A program made the position numbers and the translations under genes. This document shows positions 41,026 to 49,122 of a DNA stretch of 64,000 bases, one piece after another. The notes beneath the pieces are model-generated. The model ran no database searches. It saw only the letters and a program-made list of their open reading frames with translations, and was not told the DNA's origin. How positions within the stretch are numbered: the stretch's first letter is position 1; each line of letters begins with the position of its first letter. The DNA comes from Mycobacterium attenuatum. GTDB lineage: Bacteria; Actinomycetota; Actinomycetes; Mycobacteriales; Mycobacteriaceae. The stretch lies in assembly GCF_900566085.1 (NCBI RefSeq), contig NZ_UPHT01000173.1, forward strand, positions 1 to 64,000. The letters run 5' to 3'.

Positions 41026-41850
41026 ATGGTCGATACATTGTTCGCCGACGTATCCGAATATCAAGTGCCCGTTGATGACTCATATCCCTACCGGGTGCTT
41101 TCCATCCGCGTTTGCGACGGCACCTATCGCGATCACAACTTCGCACGAAACTATGCGTGGATGCGGGGCGCATTGAACAGCGGCCGAATGACATTCGGGA
41201 TCGTCTACACCTATGTCCGTCCCAATTGGCTGGCCAACGCCAATACCGTGCGTGCCATGATCGATGCCGCAGGCGGCTTGCACCGACGCGTCGCCTTGAT
41301 GCTCGATGTCGAGTCCGGCGGCAACCCGCCGGGTGACGGCTCGGCGTGGATCAACCAGTTGTATTAGAATCTGGCCGAGTACGCCGGGTCAGCCAGGCGA
41401 ATTATCGGCTATGCCAACGCCTATGACTTCTGGAACATCTGGCGGGTGCGCCCGCCGGGTCTGCGGGTGATCGCGGCCGGCTACGGGTCCAACCCCCGCC
41501 TGCCCGGCCAGGTCGCCCACCAGTACACCGACGGCTCGGGTTACAGCCCGAATCTGCCGCAGGGCTGCCCGCCTTTCGGCCGCTGCGATATGAACTCAGC
41601 TGACGGACTGACACCACGGCAATTTGCCGCGGCCTGCGGCATCACAGTGAACGGAGGACCGCTGATGGCGCTCACCGACGACGAGCAAGCCGAGCTGCTG
41701 ACCAAGGTTCGCGAGATCTGGGATCAATTGCGCGGGCCCAACGGCGACGGCTGGCCACAACTCGGCCAGAACAGCCAGGGCCAAAGTCTCACCCCCGTCG
41801 ACGCCATCGCGGCCATCAAGGATGACGTCGCGGGGATGCTCGCGGGGTAA
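41026..41850 (+). pseudogene. GH25-like phage-type lysin, interrupted by an in-frame TAG
   Basis: One frame reads continuously across a single TAG at 41365-41367. Before it, MVDTLFADVSEYQVPVDDSYPY carries the DxSxYQ motif of GH25 lysozymes and LMLDVESGG the DxE pair. After it, RIIGYANAYDFWNIW, AGYGSN and WxxHQYTDG-type text complete the domain. The last 60 residues (ALTDDEQAELLTKVREIWDQLRG) match the tails of mycobacteriophage lysins. The TAG stands where a tryptophan would be natural (TGG to TAG). No other phage genes are adjacent. Likely a domesticated, now broken peptidoglycan hydrolase; a sequencing error is possible. Confidence 0.8.
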
Positions 41851-41874
41851 GCCGAACAGCAGCCCGTCGACGCC

Positions 41875-42819
41875 TCACCCAGCAGGCCGCTGCGCGGACA
41901 CGTAAAGCGTTGGCGGCATGGAATCTTCGAGGCCGCTGGGCACGCCGCGGCCGTAACGGGCCAACACTTCCGCCGCGGTTTGCGTCGACACCTGCCAGGC
42001 ACGTTTGCGTAGCCAGTCGGCCACCGGGGTGCGTTCCTCGGCGTACCAGAGCTCATCGAGGTCGGTCAGCTCGACCTTGACCAGCCGGGCCGCCGCGGCT
42101 CGCATGCGTTGCATATCCTCGCGCTGGCGCCGAACCAGATCAGGGTCCAGGAAGCCCTCGGCTGGCACATTGCAAGCAAGCCAACTGCCGGCGGGGCTCA
42201 TCGCGTCGATGCGCGCGAACAACAGGTCCTGGGCTGTGGCCGGCAGATAGCGCAGCAACCCCTCCGCCGACCAGGCACACGGCTTGGAAGCATCAAATCC
42301 GGCCTTCTGCAACGCCGTTGGCCAATCTTGCCGTAGGTCGATCGGGACGTTTACCAGTTCTGCCGTCGGGAGCGCGCCGTGTTGTCGCAACGTGGTGGTC
42401 TTGAAGTCCAACACCTTGGGCTGGTCCAACTCGTAGACAACAGTGCCGCCGGGCCAGGTCAGCCGCCAGGCGCGGGAATCGAGTCCGGCCGCCAAAATCA
42501 CCACCTGCCGCACACCGGCGTCGGCGGCGCCGAGAAAGAACTCGTCGAAAAACGCCGTCCGCGTGGCCATAAAGTCGATCATCGCCCGAACCCGGTGCCA
42601 TACCCCGGGTTCGCTGTCGACCGCCTGGTTCAGCAGCCGGGGATCGGCGAACACCGACCAGATGCCCTCCCCCGCGGCCTCGACGAACACCCGCGCGAAC
42701 GGATCCCTGATGAGCGGGTTTTCACTTTCGGTCTCGGCGGCCCGAGCGGCCGCCACGCCTAGGGCGGTAACGCCCACGCTCTCGGTGATGTCCCAGGAAT
42801 CGTCGTCCGTTCGCGGCAT
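41875..42819 (-). CDS. SAM-dependent methyltransferase, TIGR00027/LCMT-like family (Rv3767c)
   Basis: The 314-residue protein starts MPRTDDDSWDITESVGVTALGVAAARAAET, the standard opening of this large mycobacterial family. QVVILAAGLDSRAWRLTWP is the SAM site and VYELDQPKVLDFK the acidic loop. WSAEGLLRYLPATAQD and LDELWYAEERTPVADWL follow. Length equals Rv3767c. The methyl acceptor is unknown. Confidence 0.93.
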   Translation of the reverse strand: MPRTDDDSWDITESVGVTALGVAAARAAETESENPLIRDPFARVFVEAAGEGIWSVFADPRLLNQAVDSEPGVWHRVRAMIDFMATRTAFFDEFFLGAADAGVRQVVILAAGLDSRAWRLTWPGGTVVYELDQPKVLDFKTTTLRQHGALPTAELVNVPIDLRQDWPTALQKAGFDASKPCAWSAEGLLRYLPATAQDLLFARIDAMSPAGSWLACNVPAEGFLDPDLVRRQREDMQRMRAAAARLVKVELTDLDELWYAEERTPVADWLRKRAWQVSTQTAAEVLARYGRGVPSGLEDSMPPTLYVSAQRPAG

Positions 42820-42896
42820 TGGCCACACCTCGCCGGCTAGAAGAGTCAGGTTCCCGACCTATTCTTCCAGCGGGCGCGGGCTTACGATCGCTCGCT

Positions 42897-43244
42897 ATGA
42901 CTCGCATGCCCAAGGAAGTATTCGCCCATCACGGTCGAGCGCTGGCCACCGGTGACCTCGACCAGATCGTGGCCGACTACGCCGACGACTCCGTGGTGCT
43001 CACCCCGGCCGGCGTTGCGCGCGGCAAAGACGCCATCCGGCAGGTATTCGTCAAGCTGCTAGCCGATCTGCCGAATGCGGCATGGGACTTGAAGACTCAG
43101 ATTTTCGAAGGCGACCTGCTGTTCTTGGAGTGGAGCGCCGATTCGGCGGCGAGCCGGGTCGACGACGGCGTCGACACCTTGGTGTTCGCCGACGGCATGA
43201 TCCGGGCTCAGACGGTTCGCTATACCCTGCGCGCCAAGTCTTAG
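42897..43244 (+). CDS. SnoaL/NTF2-like protein (Rv3768)
   Basis: The 115-residue protein has the cone-shaped NTF2 fold signature: HGRALATGDLDQIVADYADDSVVLTPAG, GKDAIRQVFVKLL, and a long C-terminal sheet. ATG 42897, divergent from the methyltransferase. It may bind a small ligand; no catalytic assignment is possible. Its end overlaps the convergent gene at 43241. Confidence 0.85.
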   Translation: MTRMPKEVFAHHGRALATGDLDQIVADYADDSVVLTPAGVARGKDAIRQVFVKLLADLPNAAWDLKTQIFEGDLLFLEWSADSAASRVDDGVDTLVFADGMIRAQTVRYTLRAKS

Positions 43245-43627
43245 GGCTGCGCCAGCAGTTCGGCCATTTTCGGGATGAGGGCCTGCAGAGCTTTGACCGG
43301 GCGAATCATCACCTTGACCGACACGATCTGCCCGTGGTCGTTCCAGTGGATCATGTCGATTCCGTCGACGAAGATGCCGCCCATGTCGGCCTCGAACTCA
43401 AGGACCGCCGAGTGCGCACTGTGCCACTGCTCGACGTAGTGGAAGTTGCTGTCGGCGAACACCTGCAACGCCGCACTCAGGTAGGCAAGGACGTTGGCAC
43501 GGCCTCTTTGTGGGGTGAACACCGCGGGCGAAAAGAACACCGCATCCTCGGCGAGCAACATGTCGAGACCGTCGATGCGGCCGGAATCGACAATCTCAAT
43601 CCAACGTTGGAGTACCGGCGACGTCAT
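43241..43627 (-). CDS. SnoaL/NTF2-like protein
   Basis: This 128-residue NTF2-fold protein (MTSPVLQRWIEIVDSGRIDGLDMLLAEDAVFFSPAVFTPQRG) is convergent with the preceding NTF2-like gene and divergent from the APH-fold kinase gene at 43651. The order suggests ligand-binding or isomerase activity. No specific substrate is evident. ATG 43627. Confidence 0.85.
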   Translation of the reverse strand: MTSPVLQRWIEIVDSGRIDGLDMLLAEDAVFFSPAVFTPQRGRANVLAYLSAALQVFADSNFHYVEQWHSAHSAVLEFEADMGGIFVDGIDMIHWNDHGQIVSVKVMIRPVKALQALIPKMAELLAQP

Positions 43628-43650
43628 TGCACCAGAGTAGTTTTTGACAG

Positions 43651-44676
43651 GTGGACCTGGAAGCGGTGGCGGCATGGATGTCCGAGCGCGGACTCGGCGA
43701 CGGCCCATTGGAGGACGTGTCCGCGGTCACCGGCGGAACACAGAACCTCATGCTGCGATTCAACAGGTCCGGCCGGCCCTATGTGCTGCGGCGCGGGCCG
43801 CGACACCTGCGCCCGCGCAGCAACGCGGTGATCCTGCGAGAGACCAGGGTTCTGGCCGCGCTGGCCGGCTCCGACGTCCCGCATCCGCGCTTGATCGCCA
43901 CCTGCGACGACCCCGGCGTGCTCGGCGACGCCGTCTTCTACCTGATGGAACCAGTCGAAGGTTTCAACGCCGGTGAAGGGCTGCCGCCGCTGCACGCCGG
44001 GAACGCGGCGGTGCGGTTCGGGATGGGCCTGTCGATGGCCGACGCACTGGCCAGGCTGGGCGCGGTGGACCATGTGGGCGTCGGGCTCGCCGACTTCGGC
44101 AAGCCCGACGGCTTCCTGGAACGCCAAGTGCCGCGCTGGCTTTCCGAGCTGGAGTCCTATCAGCAGTACGACGGCTACCCAGGGCCGCAGATCCCGGGAA
44201 TCGAGCAGGTGTCCGGGTGGTTGCAGCGTCACCGGCCGACCGCGTGGACCCCCGGCATCATGCACGGTGACTACCACGCCGCCAACGTCATGTTCTCCTG
44301 GACCGGGCCGGCCGTGGTCGCCATCGTGGACTGGGAAATGTCCACGATCGGCGATCCGCTGCTGGACCTGGGATGGCTGCTGGCGACCTGGCGCCAGCCC
44401 GACGGGTCGAGCGTGTTCAGCCACGCCCTGGGCGGCCAACGCGGGCTGGCCAGTACCGACGACCTGCTGCACCGCTACGCCGCCAACTCCACCCGCGACC
44501 TGTCACACATCACCTGGTACACCGTGCTGGCCTGCTTCAAACTCGGCATCGTGATCGAAGGCACGCTGGCGCGCGCCTGTGCGGGTAAGGCGGAGAAAGA
44601 AGTCGGCGATCAGCTGCACGCGGCCACGGTGCACCTGTTCGAGCGGGCGCTGACCATCATCGAGTCGCCGCACTAG
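43651..44676 (+). CDS. APH-fold kinase of the ACAD10/LvaA type
   Basis: In this 341-residue paralogue of the proteins at 28702 and 30519, VTGGTQNLMLRF is the nucleotide loop, IMHGDYHAANVMF the catalytic loop and AIVDWEMSTIGDPLLDLGW the metal site. GTG 43651 is the start. It stands alone, 23 bases from the divergent NTF2-like gene. A 4-hydroxyacyl-CoA or similar kinase role is inferred from the family. Confidence 0.88.
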   Translation: MDLEAVAAWMSERGLGDGPLEDVSAVTGGTQNLMLRFNRSGRPYVLRRGPRHLRPRSNAVILRETRVLAALAGSDVPHPRLIATCDDPGVLGDAVFYLMEPVEGFNAGEGLPPLHAGNAAVRFGMGLSMADALARLGAVDHVGVGLADFGKPDGFLERQVPRWLSELESYQQYDGYPGPQIPGIEQVSGWLQRHRPTAWTPGIMHGDYHAANVMFSWTGPAVVAIVDWEMSTIGDPLLDLGWLLATWRQPDGSSVFSHALGGQRGLASTDDLLHRYAANSTRDLSHITWYTVLACFKLGIVIEGTLARACAGKAEKEVGDQLHAATVHLFERALTIIESPH

Positions 44677-44976
44677 TTGACTGAAGTTCCCGGAGCGCCA
44701 GGTGCCCGGTGGCTCCTGGAAAAGCTAGCGGCCAACCAGGTCGTGAGGGCGCAGCGACGGGTCCCGTGGGCGGACGACGAGAAATCGAGAAATATGCCAC
44801 GCGACGAATCCGCGCATGACGCGGGAGGGCCGTCCTGGGCGTGACGACATCATGACATATGACGGCCGCACCTATTGCCGACGCCGTGATTCACGGCGCC
44901 CATCAACCTCGTGTTCGCACCTATTGTCGGGGACAATGGCCATGATCGTCCCAGCGACCGCTGAAGGAGGCCACAC
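44677..44976. promoter_or_regulatory. Intergenic region with palindrome and direct repeat
   Basis: This 300-base gap contains a palindrome, CGCCGTGATTCACGGCG (44882-44898), lying between two copies of CGCACCTATTGYCG (44867-44880 and 44916-44929). It precedes the SnoaL-like gene at 44977, so these may be its regulatory sites. There is no gene. Confidence 0.45.
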
Positions 44977-45492
44977 ATGACTGCGCTGCAACCCGGAACC
45001 ACCAACGCAGAGTGGGTTCGGGAGGTGTTTCGCCGTGTCTTCGACCAACGTGACTTCTCCCAGGCACAAGAATTCTGGAGCGACGACTCGGTCGATTACT
45101 TCCTCGCCACCGGTGAAACCGTGCGCGGGGCAGCCGCCTTGACGCAATGGTTCAGCAGCCTGTTCGCAGCGGTCCCAGATTGGCGGCTGGTGATAGAGAA
45201 TGTCGTCGATGACGGCGCAGGCCAGGTCGTGGTCCAGTGGAAGGGTGGCGGATCGTTCACGGGATCGCCTTTTCAGGGCATCGAAGCGACCGGCCGCCGA
45301 GTCGAGATTCGCGGCTGCGACGTCATCCAGCTGGCATCCGACGGCCGGGTGGCCAGCAATACTGTCTACTACGACGGCGCCGGATTTGCTCGTCAGATCG
45401 GGATGCTGCCGACGATGGGCACCCGCGCCGACCGCCTGGTCACCCGTGGGTTCAACGCGATCACCAGGCTGCGTCGTCGCATCGGGCGGTAG
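44977..45492 (+). CDS. SnoaL-like polyketide cyclase/ester cyclase family protein
   Basis: The 171-residue protein starts MTALQPGTTNAEWVREVFRRVFDQRDFSQAQEFWSDDSVDYF. VRGAAALTQWFSSLFAAVPDWRLVIENVVDDG and the GSPFQGIEATGRRVEIRGCDVIQL strand pattern are those of SnoaL-like ester cyclases. GAAGGAGG lies before ATG 44977. The C-terminal basic helix (TRGFNAITRLRRRIGR) is extra. Substrate unknown. Confidence 0.88.
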   Translation: MTALQPGTTNAEWVREVFRRVFDQRDFSQAQEFWSDDSVDYFLATGETVRGAAALTQWFSSLFAAVPDWRLVIENVVDDGAGQVVVQWKGGGSFTGSPFQGIEATGRRVEIRGCDVIQLASDGRVASNTVYYDGAGFARQIGMLPTMGTRADRLVTRGFNAITRLRRRIGR

Positions 45493-45872
45493 GCCGCAAT
45501 AGGTGTAGCGAAATCTCTAGCGAAGAGTTCCCCACTGGCAGTAACCGCACCCGAAGAGATTCGAACTCTCCACCTTCTGCAGTAAATCACCCGTCCCGCA
45601 ACATATTTCGCTGCTTGCTCGCGCCTGTCCGGCACTTTCCGACGTGCGCCGCAGCCGTTACCCGCCCTGCGATCCGTCTTACGCCGTATGCGGCCGTCGC
45701 GGGATCATCACATGTTTTCGAGGGAAAGGCGATGGGTTTACCAGTCTCAGACTCCATGCGTTGCACCGCCACACCGCCTGATACACCGCTGACGGTGACT
45801 GCCGTCCGAGCGCATTCACGATGCGCTGCATTTATCAAATATCCGCGTCTCGCGGCGCGCATACTGGTCGCC
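45493..45872. other. Region before the serpin gene, with a tRNA fragment
   Basis: These 380 bases hold the tRNA-Arg 3'-half copy (45547-45579) and the serpin upstream region. The long open frame through it is an extension of the serpin frame and does not look coding. No other gene is seen. Confidence 0.5.
45547..45579 (-). repeat. Partial copy of the tRNA-Arg(ACG) 3' half (attL-like)
   Basis: Thirty of 33 bases match 47676-47708, the 3' half of the intact tRNA-Arg gene, in the same orientation; 19 bases (45550-45568) are identical in a row. Upstream of 45547 and downstream of 45579 the match to a tRNA ends. The geometry is the same as at the 11-kb element: a tRNA 3'-end fragment on the left, the whole tRNA on the right. 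Confidence 0.8.
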
Positions 45873-47195
45873 GTGAACCCCGTAACCCGTTCATTTCGCG
45901 TCGGATTCCACGGTGTGATTACTGCTGCCGTTGTTTTCGCAAGTGCTGTCGGCTGCGGGGGCGACCGCAACCGTGCCGAATCCACACCAGGACCGACACC
46001 CGCGCCCGTCACCCGGTCGAACCTTGCATACGACAGCACACCAGGCGTTGCTCCGGCGCAGGAGCAGAGTTTTGTCAATGCCACCAACGGTTTCGGGCTG
46101 GATCTGTTCCGGCGCATGTCGGCAGCCAGTGAAAAGAACTTCGTCTTGTCTCCGCTGAGCCTCAGTGTTGCGTTGTCGATGGCCTATGCCGGTGCCGCCG
46201 GAGCTTCCGCCACCGAAATGAAAGCCGTTCTGCGCGATCCGTTCGGCAATGACACTTACTACCGTGCCATGAACCAACTGCTCACCGATCTGCGTTCACG
46301 CAACCGCGCCGCGATCTCCGCCCAAGATCCGAGGAGCATCGAGCTGGCGATGGTCGACGCGGTCTGGCTGCAACGTGGCATGTCGGTTCGCGCGCCGTTC
46401 CTCGACATCCTCGCTACCCAATACGATGCCGGCGCACACCTCGCCGACTTCAAGGCCAACTCCGAGGGCGAGCGGGTCACGATCAACAACTTCGCCAGCA
46501 ACGCGACCAAGGGGCAGATCAAAGACCTGATCCCGCCCGGCATGTTAGATGCGTTCACGCGTGTCGTGTTGCTGAACGCGGCCTACCTCAAGGCGAGCTG
46601 GGAGTACCCGTTTGCGAAAGAGCTCACGGCCGACGGCAGCTTTCGGGTGGCGCCCGGTACACAGGTCACCGTGCCGATAATGCACAAGATCACCGGGGCG
46701 CTGCGCTACGCTGTCGGGTCGGATTTTCAGGCGGTGGAACTCCCCTACGTCGGTGGCGACCTCAAGATGCTGATCGTCCTGCCGGCCGAGGGACAGCTCC
46801 AGGCGGTTCGCAACAGCATGGACGACGCTTGGTTCCGCAATGTGGCCTTTACGGATGCGGCGGTCGACCTCAGTTTGCCCAAGTTCCGTATCACCTGGGG
46901 AACCGAGGAATTCAAGGAGACCCTGGCGGCGATGGGAATGTCGCGTGCATTCGACCGCGATCGGGCGGACTTCTCCAACATCACCGCCGACGAAAAGCTC
47001 TACCTCACGCACCTAGTGCAGAAGGCCTTCGTCGGGATCGACGAGTCCGGGACGGAAGCGGCGGCCGTTTCCGTGTCGCCCGGGGGCGGGCTGGGCGCGC
47101 CCGAGAATGTGGACGTCGATCACCCCTTCCTGTTTGCCATCGTCGACAAGACCGGCGCCGTGGTCTTCGCGGGGCAGGTGATGGATCCGCGCTGA
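45873..47195 (+). CDS. Serpin (serine protease inhibitor) lipoprotein
   Basis: The 440-residue protein starts at GTG 45873. A signal peptide (residues 1-28) ends AVGC-GGD, a plausible lipobox, then a Pro/Thr-rich linker leads to a full serpin domain: NFVLSPLSLSVALSMAYAGA, LAMVDAVWLQRG, VTINNFASNATKGQIKDLIPPG, VVLLNAAYLKASWEYPF, VELPYVGGDLKMLIVLP and HPFLFAIVDK. The reactive loop has the inhibitory hinge E-S-G-T-E-A-A-A (P17-P10) and exactly the spacing of alpha-1-antitrypsin to the conserved PF, which puts P1 at Leu407 and P1' at Gly. It should trap a chymotrypsin-like protease outside the membrane. Bacterial serpins are uncommon. The location suggests horizontal gain. Confidence 0.93.
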   Translation: MNPVTRSFRVGFHGVITAAVVFASAVGCGGDRNRAESTPGPTPAPVTRSNLAYDSTPGVAPAQEQSFVNATNGFGLDLFRRMSAASEKNFVLSPLSLSVALSMAYAGAAGASATEMKAVLRDPFGNDTYYRAMNQLLTDLRSRNRAAISAQDPRSIELAMVDAVWLQRGMSVRAPFLDILATQYDAGAHLADFKANSEGERVTINNFASNATKGQIKDLIPPGMLDAFTRVVLLNAAYLKASWEYPFAKELTADGSFRVAPGTQVTVPIMHKITGALRYAVGSDFQAVELPYVGGDLKMLIVLPAEGQLQAVRNSMDDAWFRNVAFTDAAVDLSLPKFRITWGTEEFKETLAAMGMSRAFDRDRADFSNITADEKLYLTHLVQKAFVGIDESGTEAAAVSVSPGGGLGAPENVDVDHPFLFAIVDKTGAVVFAGQVMDPR

Positions 47196-47340
47196 GGTAC
47201 GGCGGTACACCAGGCGACGGGCGTGCAAACCGAGATGCCTGAAGGGCCACGAACCCGCGCACGCAATACTCGCGAAATCGGGGGCTTCTGCTTACGCAAA
47301 GCACCCCCGTGCCTTCCCAGCTCGTCGGATGTTTCTCGCT

Positions 47341-47457
47341 AGCATCGGCAACAGCGGCTTTGGTTCCCTGGCTGGTATCGCAATGAGGGCTACGCCAACC
47401 TCGGCATCGCCAACAGCGGCGGCAAACGGCAACGTCGGCCTCCCCGGCACAGGTCTC
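47341..47457 (+). pseudogene. Remnant of a PPE-MPTR repeat region
   Basis: Fragments reading IGNSGFGSLAGI, then GYANLGIANSGG (another frame) and NGNVGLPGTG resemble the Asn-Gly pentapeptide-like MPTR repeats of large PPE proteins. The frame changes at least twice and there is no start. Part of the 479-base gap 47196-47674; the rest shows nothing recognisable. Confidence 0.5.
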
Positions 47458-47674
47458 CAGCTTGCATTCCCCCGCCGAATTTCTTGGGTAAATGCGGCCC
47501 AGGTCGTAGCCGCCTCGACGGGCAACGCCTAGGCGCACTCGAACACCCTCCAGTGCCGCTGCCGGCGCCGGGACACTGCCGCACGCCAAATCGAACGCCC
47601 GTTGAGTCGCGGTTGTTGTCAACGCCGCGCACTAGCGGCGGCCCCGGGCTGCTCAAACAGCCTCCGATAATCAG

Positions 47675-47747
47675 CGCGCCCGAAGAGATTCGAACTCCCA
47701 ACCTTCTGATCCGTAGTCAGATGCTCTATCCGTTGAGCTACGGGCGC
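47675..47747 (-). tRNA. tRNA-Arg(ACG)
   Basis: The 73-base gene reads from 47747. Acceptor GCGCCCG/CGGGCGC pairs, the anticodon loop CTACGGA gives ACG, and the T-loop is TTCGAAT. CCA is not encoded. A34 of this tRNA is the substrate of TadA (21962-22420). Its 3' half is duplicated at 45547. Confidence 0.96.
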
Positions 47748-47780
47748 TTGTCTTCAGTTGTGTTCCCCGGAAGGATCCTG

Positions 47781-47869
47781 CGGAGGCGAGAGGATTTGAA
47801 CCTCCGGTCCCCTTGAAGGGGGACAACTCATTAGCAGTGAGCCCCATTCGGCCGCTCTGGCACGCCTCC
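47781..47869 (-). tRNA. tRNA-Ser(GCT)
   Basis: The 89-base gene reads from 47869. Acceptor GGAGGCG/CGCCTCC pairs, the anticodon loop CTGCTAA gives GCT, and there is a long variable arm with a CCCCC/GGGGG stem. CCA is not encoded. Confidence 0.96.
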
Positions 47870-47952
47870 CATGGACTTCATGAGGGTACCCGATCCGGGT
47901 ACCCGGAGCCGCCGGAGGCTTAGAGTACACAGCCGCAACATATGCTGTCGAC

Positions 47953-49122
47953 GTGACTGCCCGTCTGCGACCCATACTCGACGGGCTGCCGGTCTATGTT
48001 CCCGGCAAGACCGTGCCGGGTGCAATCAAATTAGCGAGCAACGAGACGGTGCTGGGCCCGCTGCCCAGCGTCCGCGCAGCCATCGAAACGGCCGCCGCGT
48101 CGATCAACCGCTACCCCGACAACGGCTGCCTCGAGCTCAAGGCAACGCTGGCCAAGCACGTGGGCTTCGGCCCCGAGCACATCGCCGTCGGTTGCGGTTC
48201 GGTCAGCCTGTGCCAGCAGCTCGTCCAAATCACCGCGTCGGTGGGCGACGAGGTGATCTTCGGCTGGCGCAGCTTCGAGCTCTACCCGCCGCAGACTCAG
48301 GTCGCCGGCGCCACGGCCGTTCCGGTCCCGTTGGCCAACCACACCTTCGACCTCGAGGCGATGCGCGCCGCGATCACCGATCGCACCCGGCTGATCTTCG
48401 TCTGCAATCCGAACAATCCGACGTCGACCGTTGTTCCGCCGGATGCCCTCGCCGAATTCGTCGAGGCAGTTCCGGCGCACGTCCTGGTCGCGATCGACGA
48501 GGCCTACGTGGAATATGTCCGCGACGGCATGGCCCCCGACAGCCTGGAGTTGGTCCGCTCCCATGACAACGTGGTGGTGATGCGAACGTTTTCGAAGGCG
48601 TACGGGCTGGCCGGATTGCGCGTCGGGTACGCGATCGGCCACCCGGACGTGATCGTCGCCCTGGACAAGGTGTACGTGCCGTTCACCGTGTCGAGCATCG
48701 CCCAAGCGGCGGCCATTGCCTCGTTGAATGCCGCCGACGAGCTGCTGGCCCGCACCGATGCGGTGGTCGCCGAGCGCGTTCGGGTTGTCGCGGCGCTGCG
48801 CGAGGCCGGGTTCGATCTGCCGCCGCCGCAAGCGAACTTCGTCTGGCTGCCGCTGGGCGCACGCACTCGCGACTTCGTGGAACAAGCGGCGGCGGCGCGC
48901 ATCGTGATCCGCCCCATGAGCACCGACGGTGTGCGCGTCACCATCGGTGCACCGGAAGAAAACGACGCCCTGCTGAGATTCGCACGCAGCTGGATCACCG
49001 CCGAGGGTCAGCATCGGGGTGGGGCTGATCACGTCAAGCGAATCGACGGGCACGCGGTAACGGGCGGCACGGGCGTGCCGGATGGCGCCTGTCCAGTTAT
49101 CCGCCCGGGTTGCGGCCGGTGA
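47953..49122 (+). CDS. hisC2: Histidinol-phosphate / aromatic aminotransferase HisC2 (Rv3772)
   Basis: The 389-residue PLP enzyme has substrate and cofactor blocks KLASNETVLGPLPSVRAA, CGSVSLCQQL, FVCNPNNPTST, AIDEAYVEYV, and the PLP lysine in TFSKAYGLAGLRVGY. It starts at GTG 47953. The conserved domain ends near residue 350 (LLRFARSW). The last 35 or so residues are unlike the family and extend over the convergent Rv3773c-like gene by 26 bases, suggesting loss of the ancestral stop. Confidence 0.92.
   Translation: MTARLRPILDGLPVYVPGKTVPGAIKLASNETVLGPLPSVRAAIETAAASINRYPDNGCLELKATLAKHVGFGPEHIAVGCGSVSLCQQLVQITASVGDEVIFGWRSFELYPPQTQVAGATAVPVPLANHTFDLEAMRAAITDRTRLIFVCNPNNPTSTVVPPDALAEFVEAVPAHVLVAIDEAYVEYVRDGMAPDSLELVRSHDNVVVMRTFSKAYGLAGLRVGYAIGHPDVIVALDKVYVPFTVSSIAQAAAIASLNAADELLARTDAVVAERVRVVAALREAGFDLPPPQANFVWLPLGARTRDFVEQAAAARIVIRPMSTDGVRVTIGAPEENDALLRFARSWITAEGQHRGGADHVKRIDGHAVTGGTGVPDGACPVIRPGCGR

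Larger units (their letters stand above)
45547..47747. mobile_element. Possible decayed genomic island in tRNA-Arg(ACG)
   Basis: The 2.2-kb segment lies between the tRNA-Arg fragment and the intact tRNA and contains a serpin gene and a PPE-MPTR remnant, with no integrase left. Three mismatches between the repeats suggest an old event. This is an inference from repeat geometry; gene-order comparison with relatives would test it. Confidence 0.5.

Noticed and set aside
45547..45579. A second functional tRNA-Arg gene
   Set aside because: Only the 3' half is present; no D-arm or acceptor 5' strand follows.
45237..45872. Long N-terminal extension of the serpin frame
   Set aside because: Overlaps the SnoaL-like gene and tRNA fragment in another frame; GTG 45873 gives a proper signal peptide.
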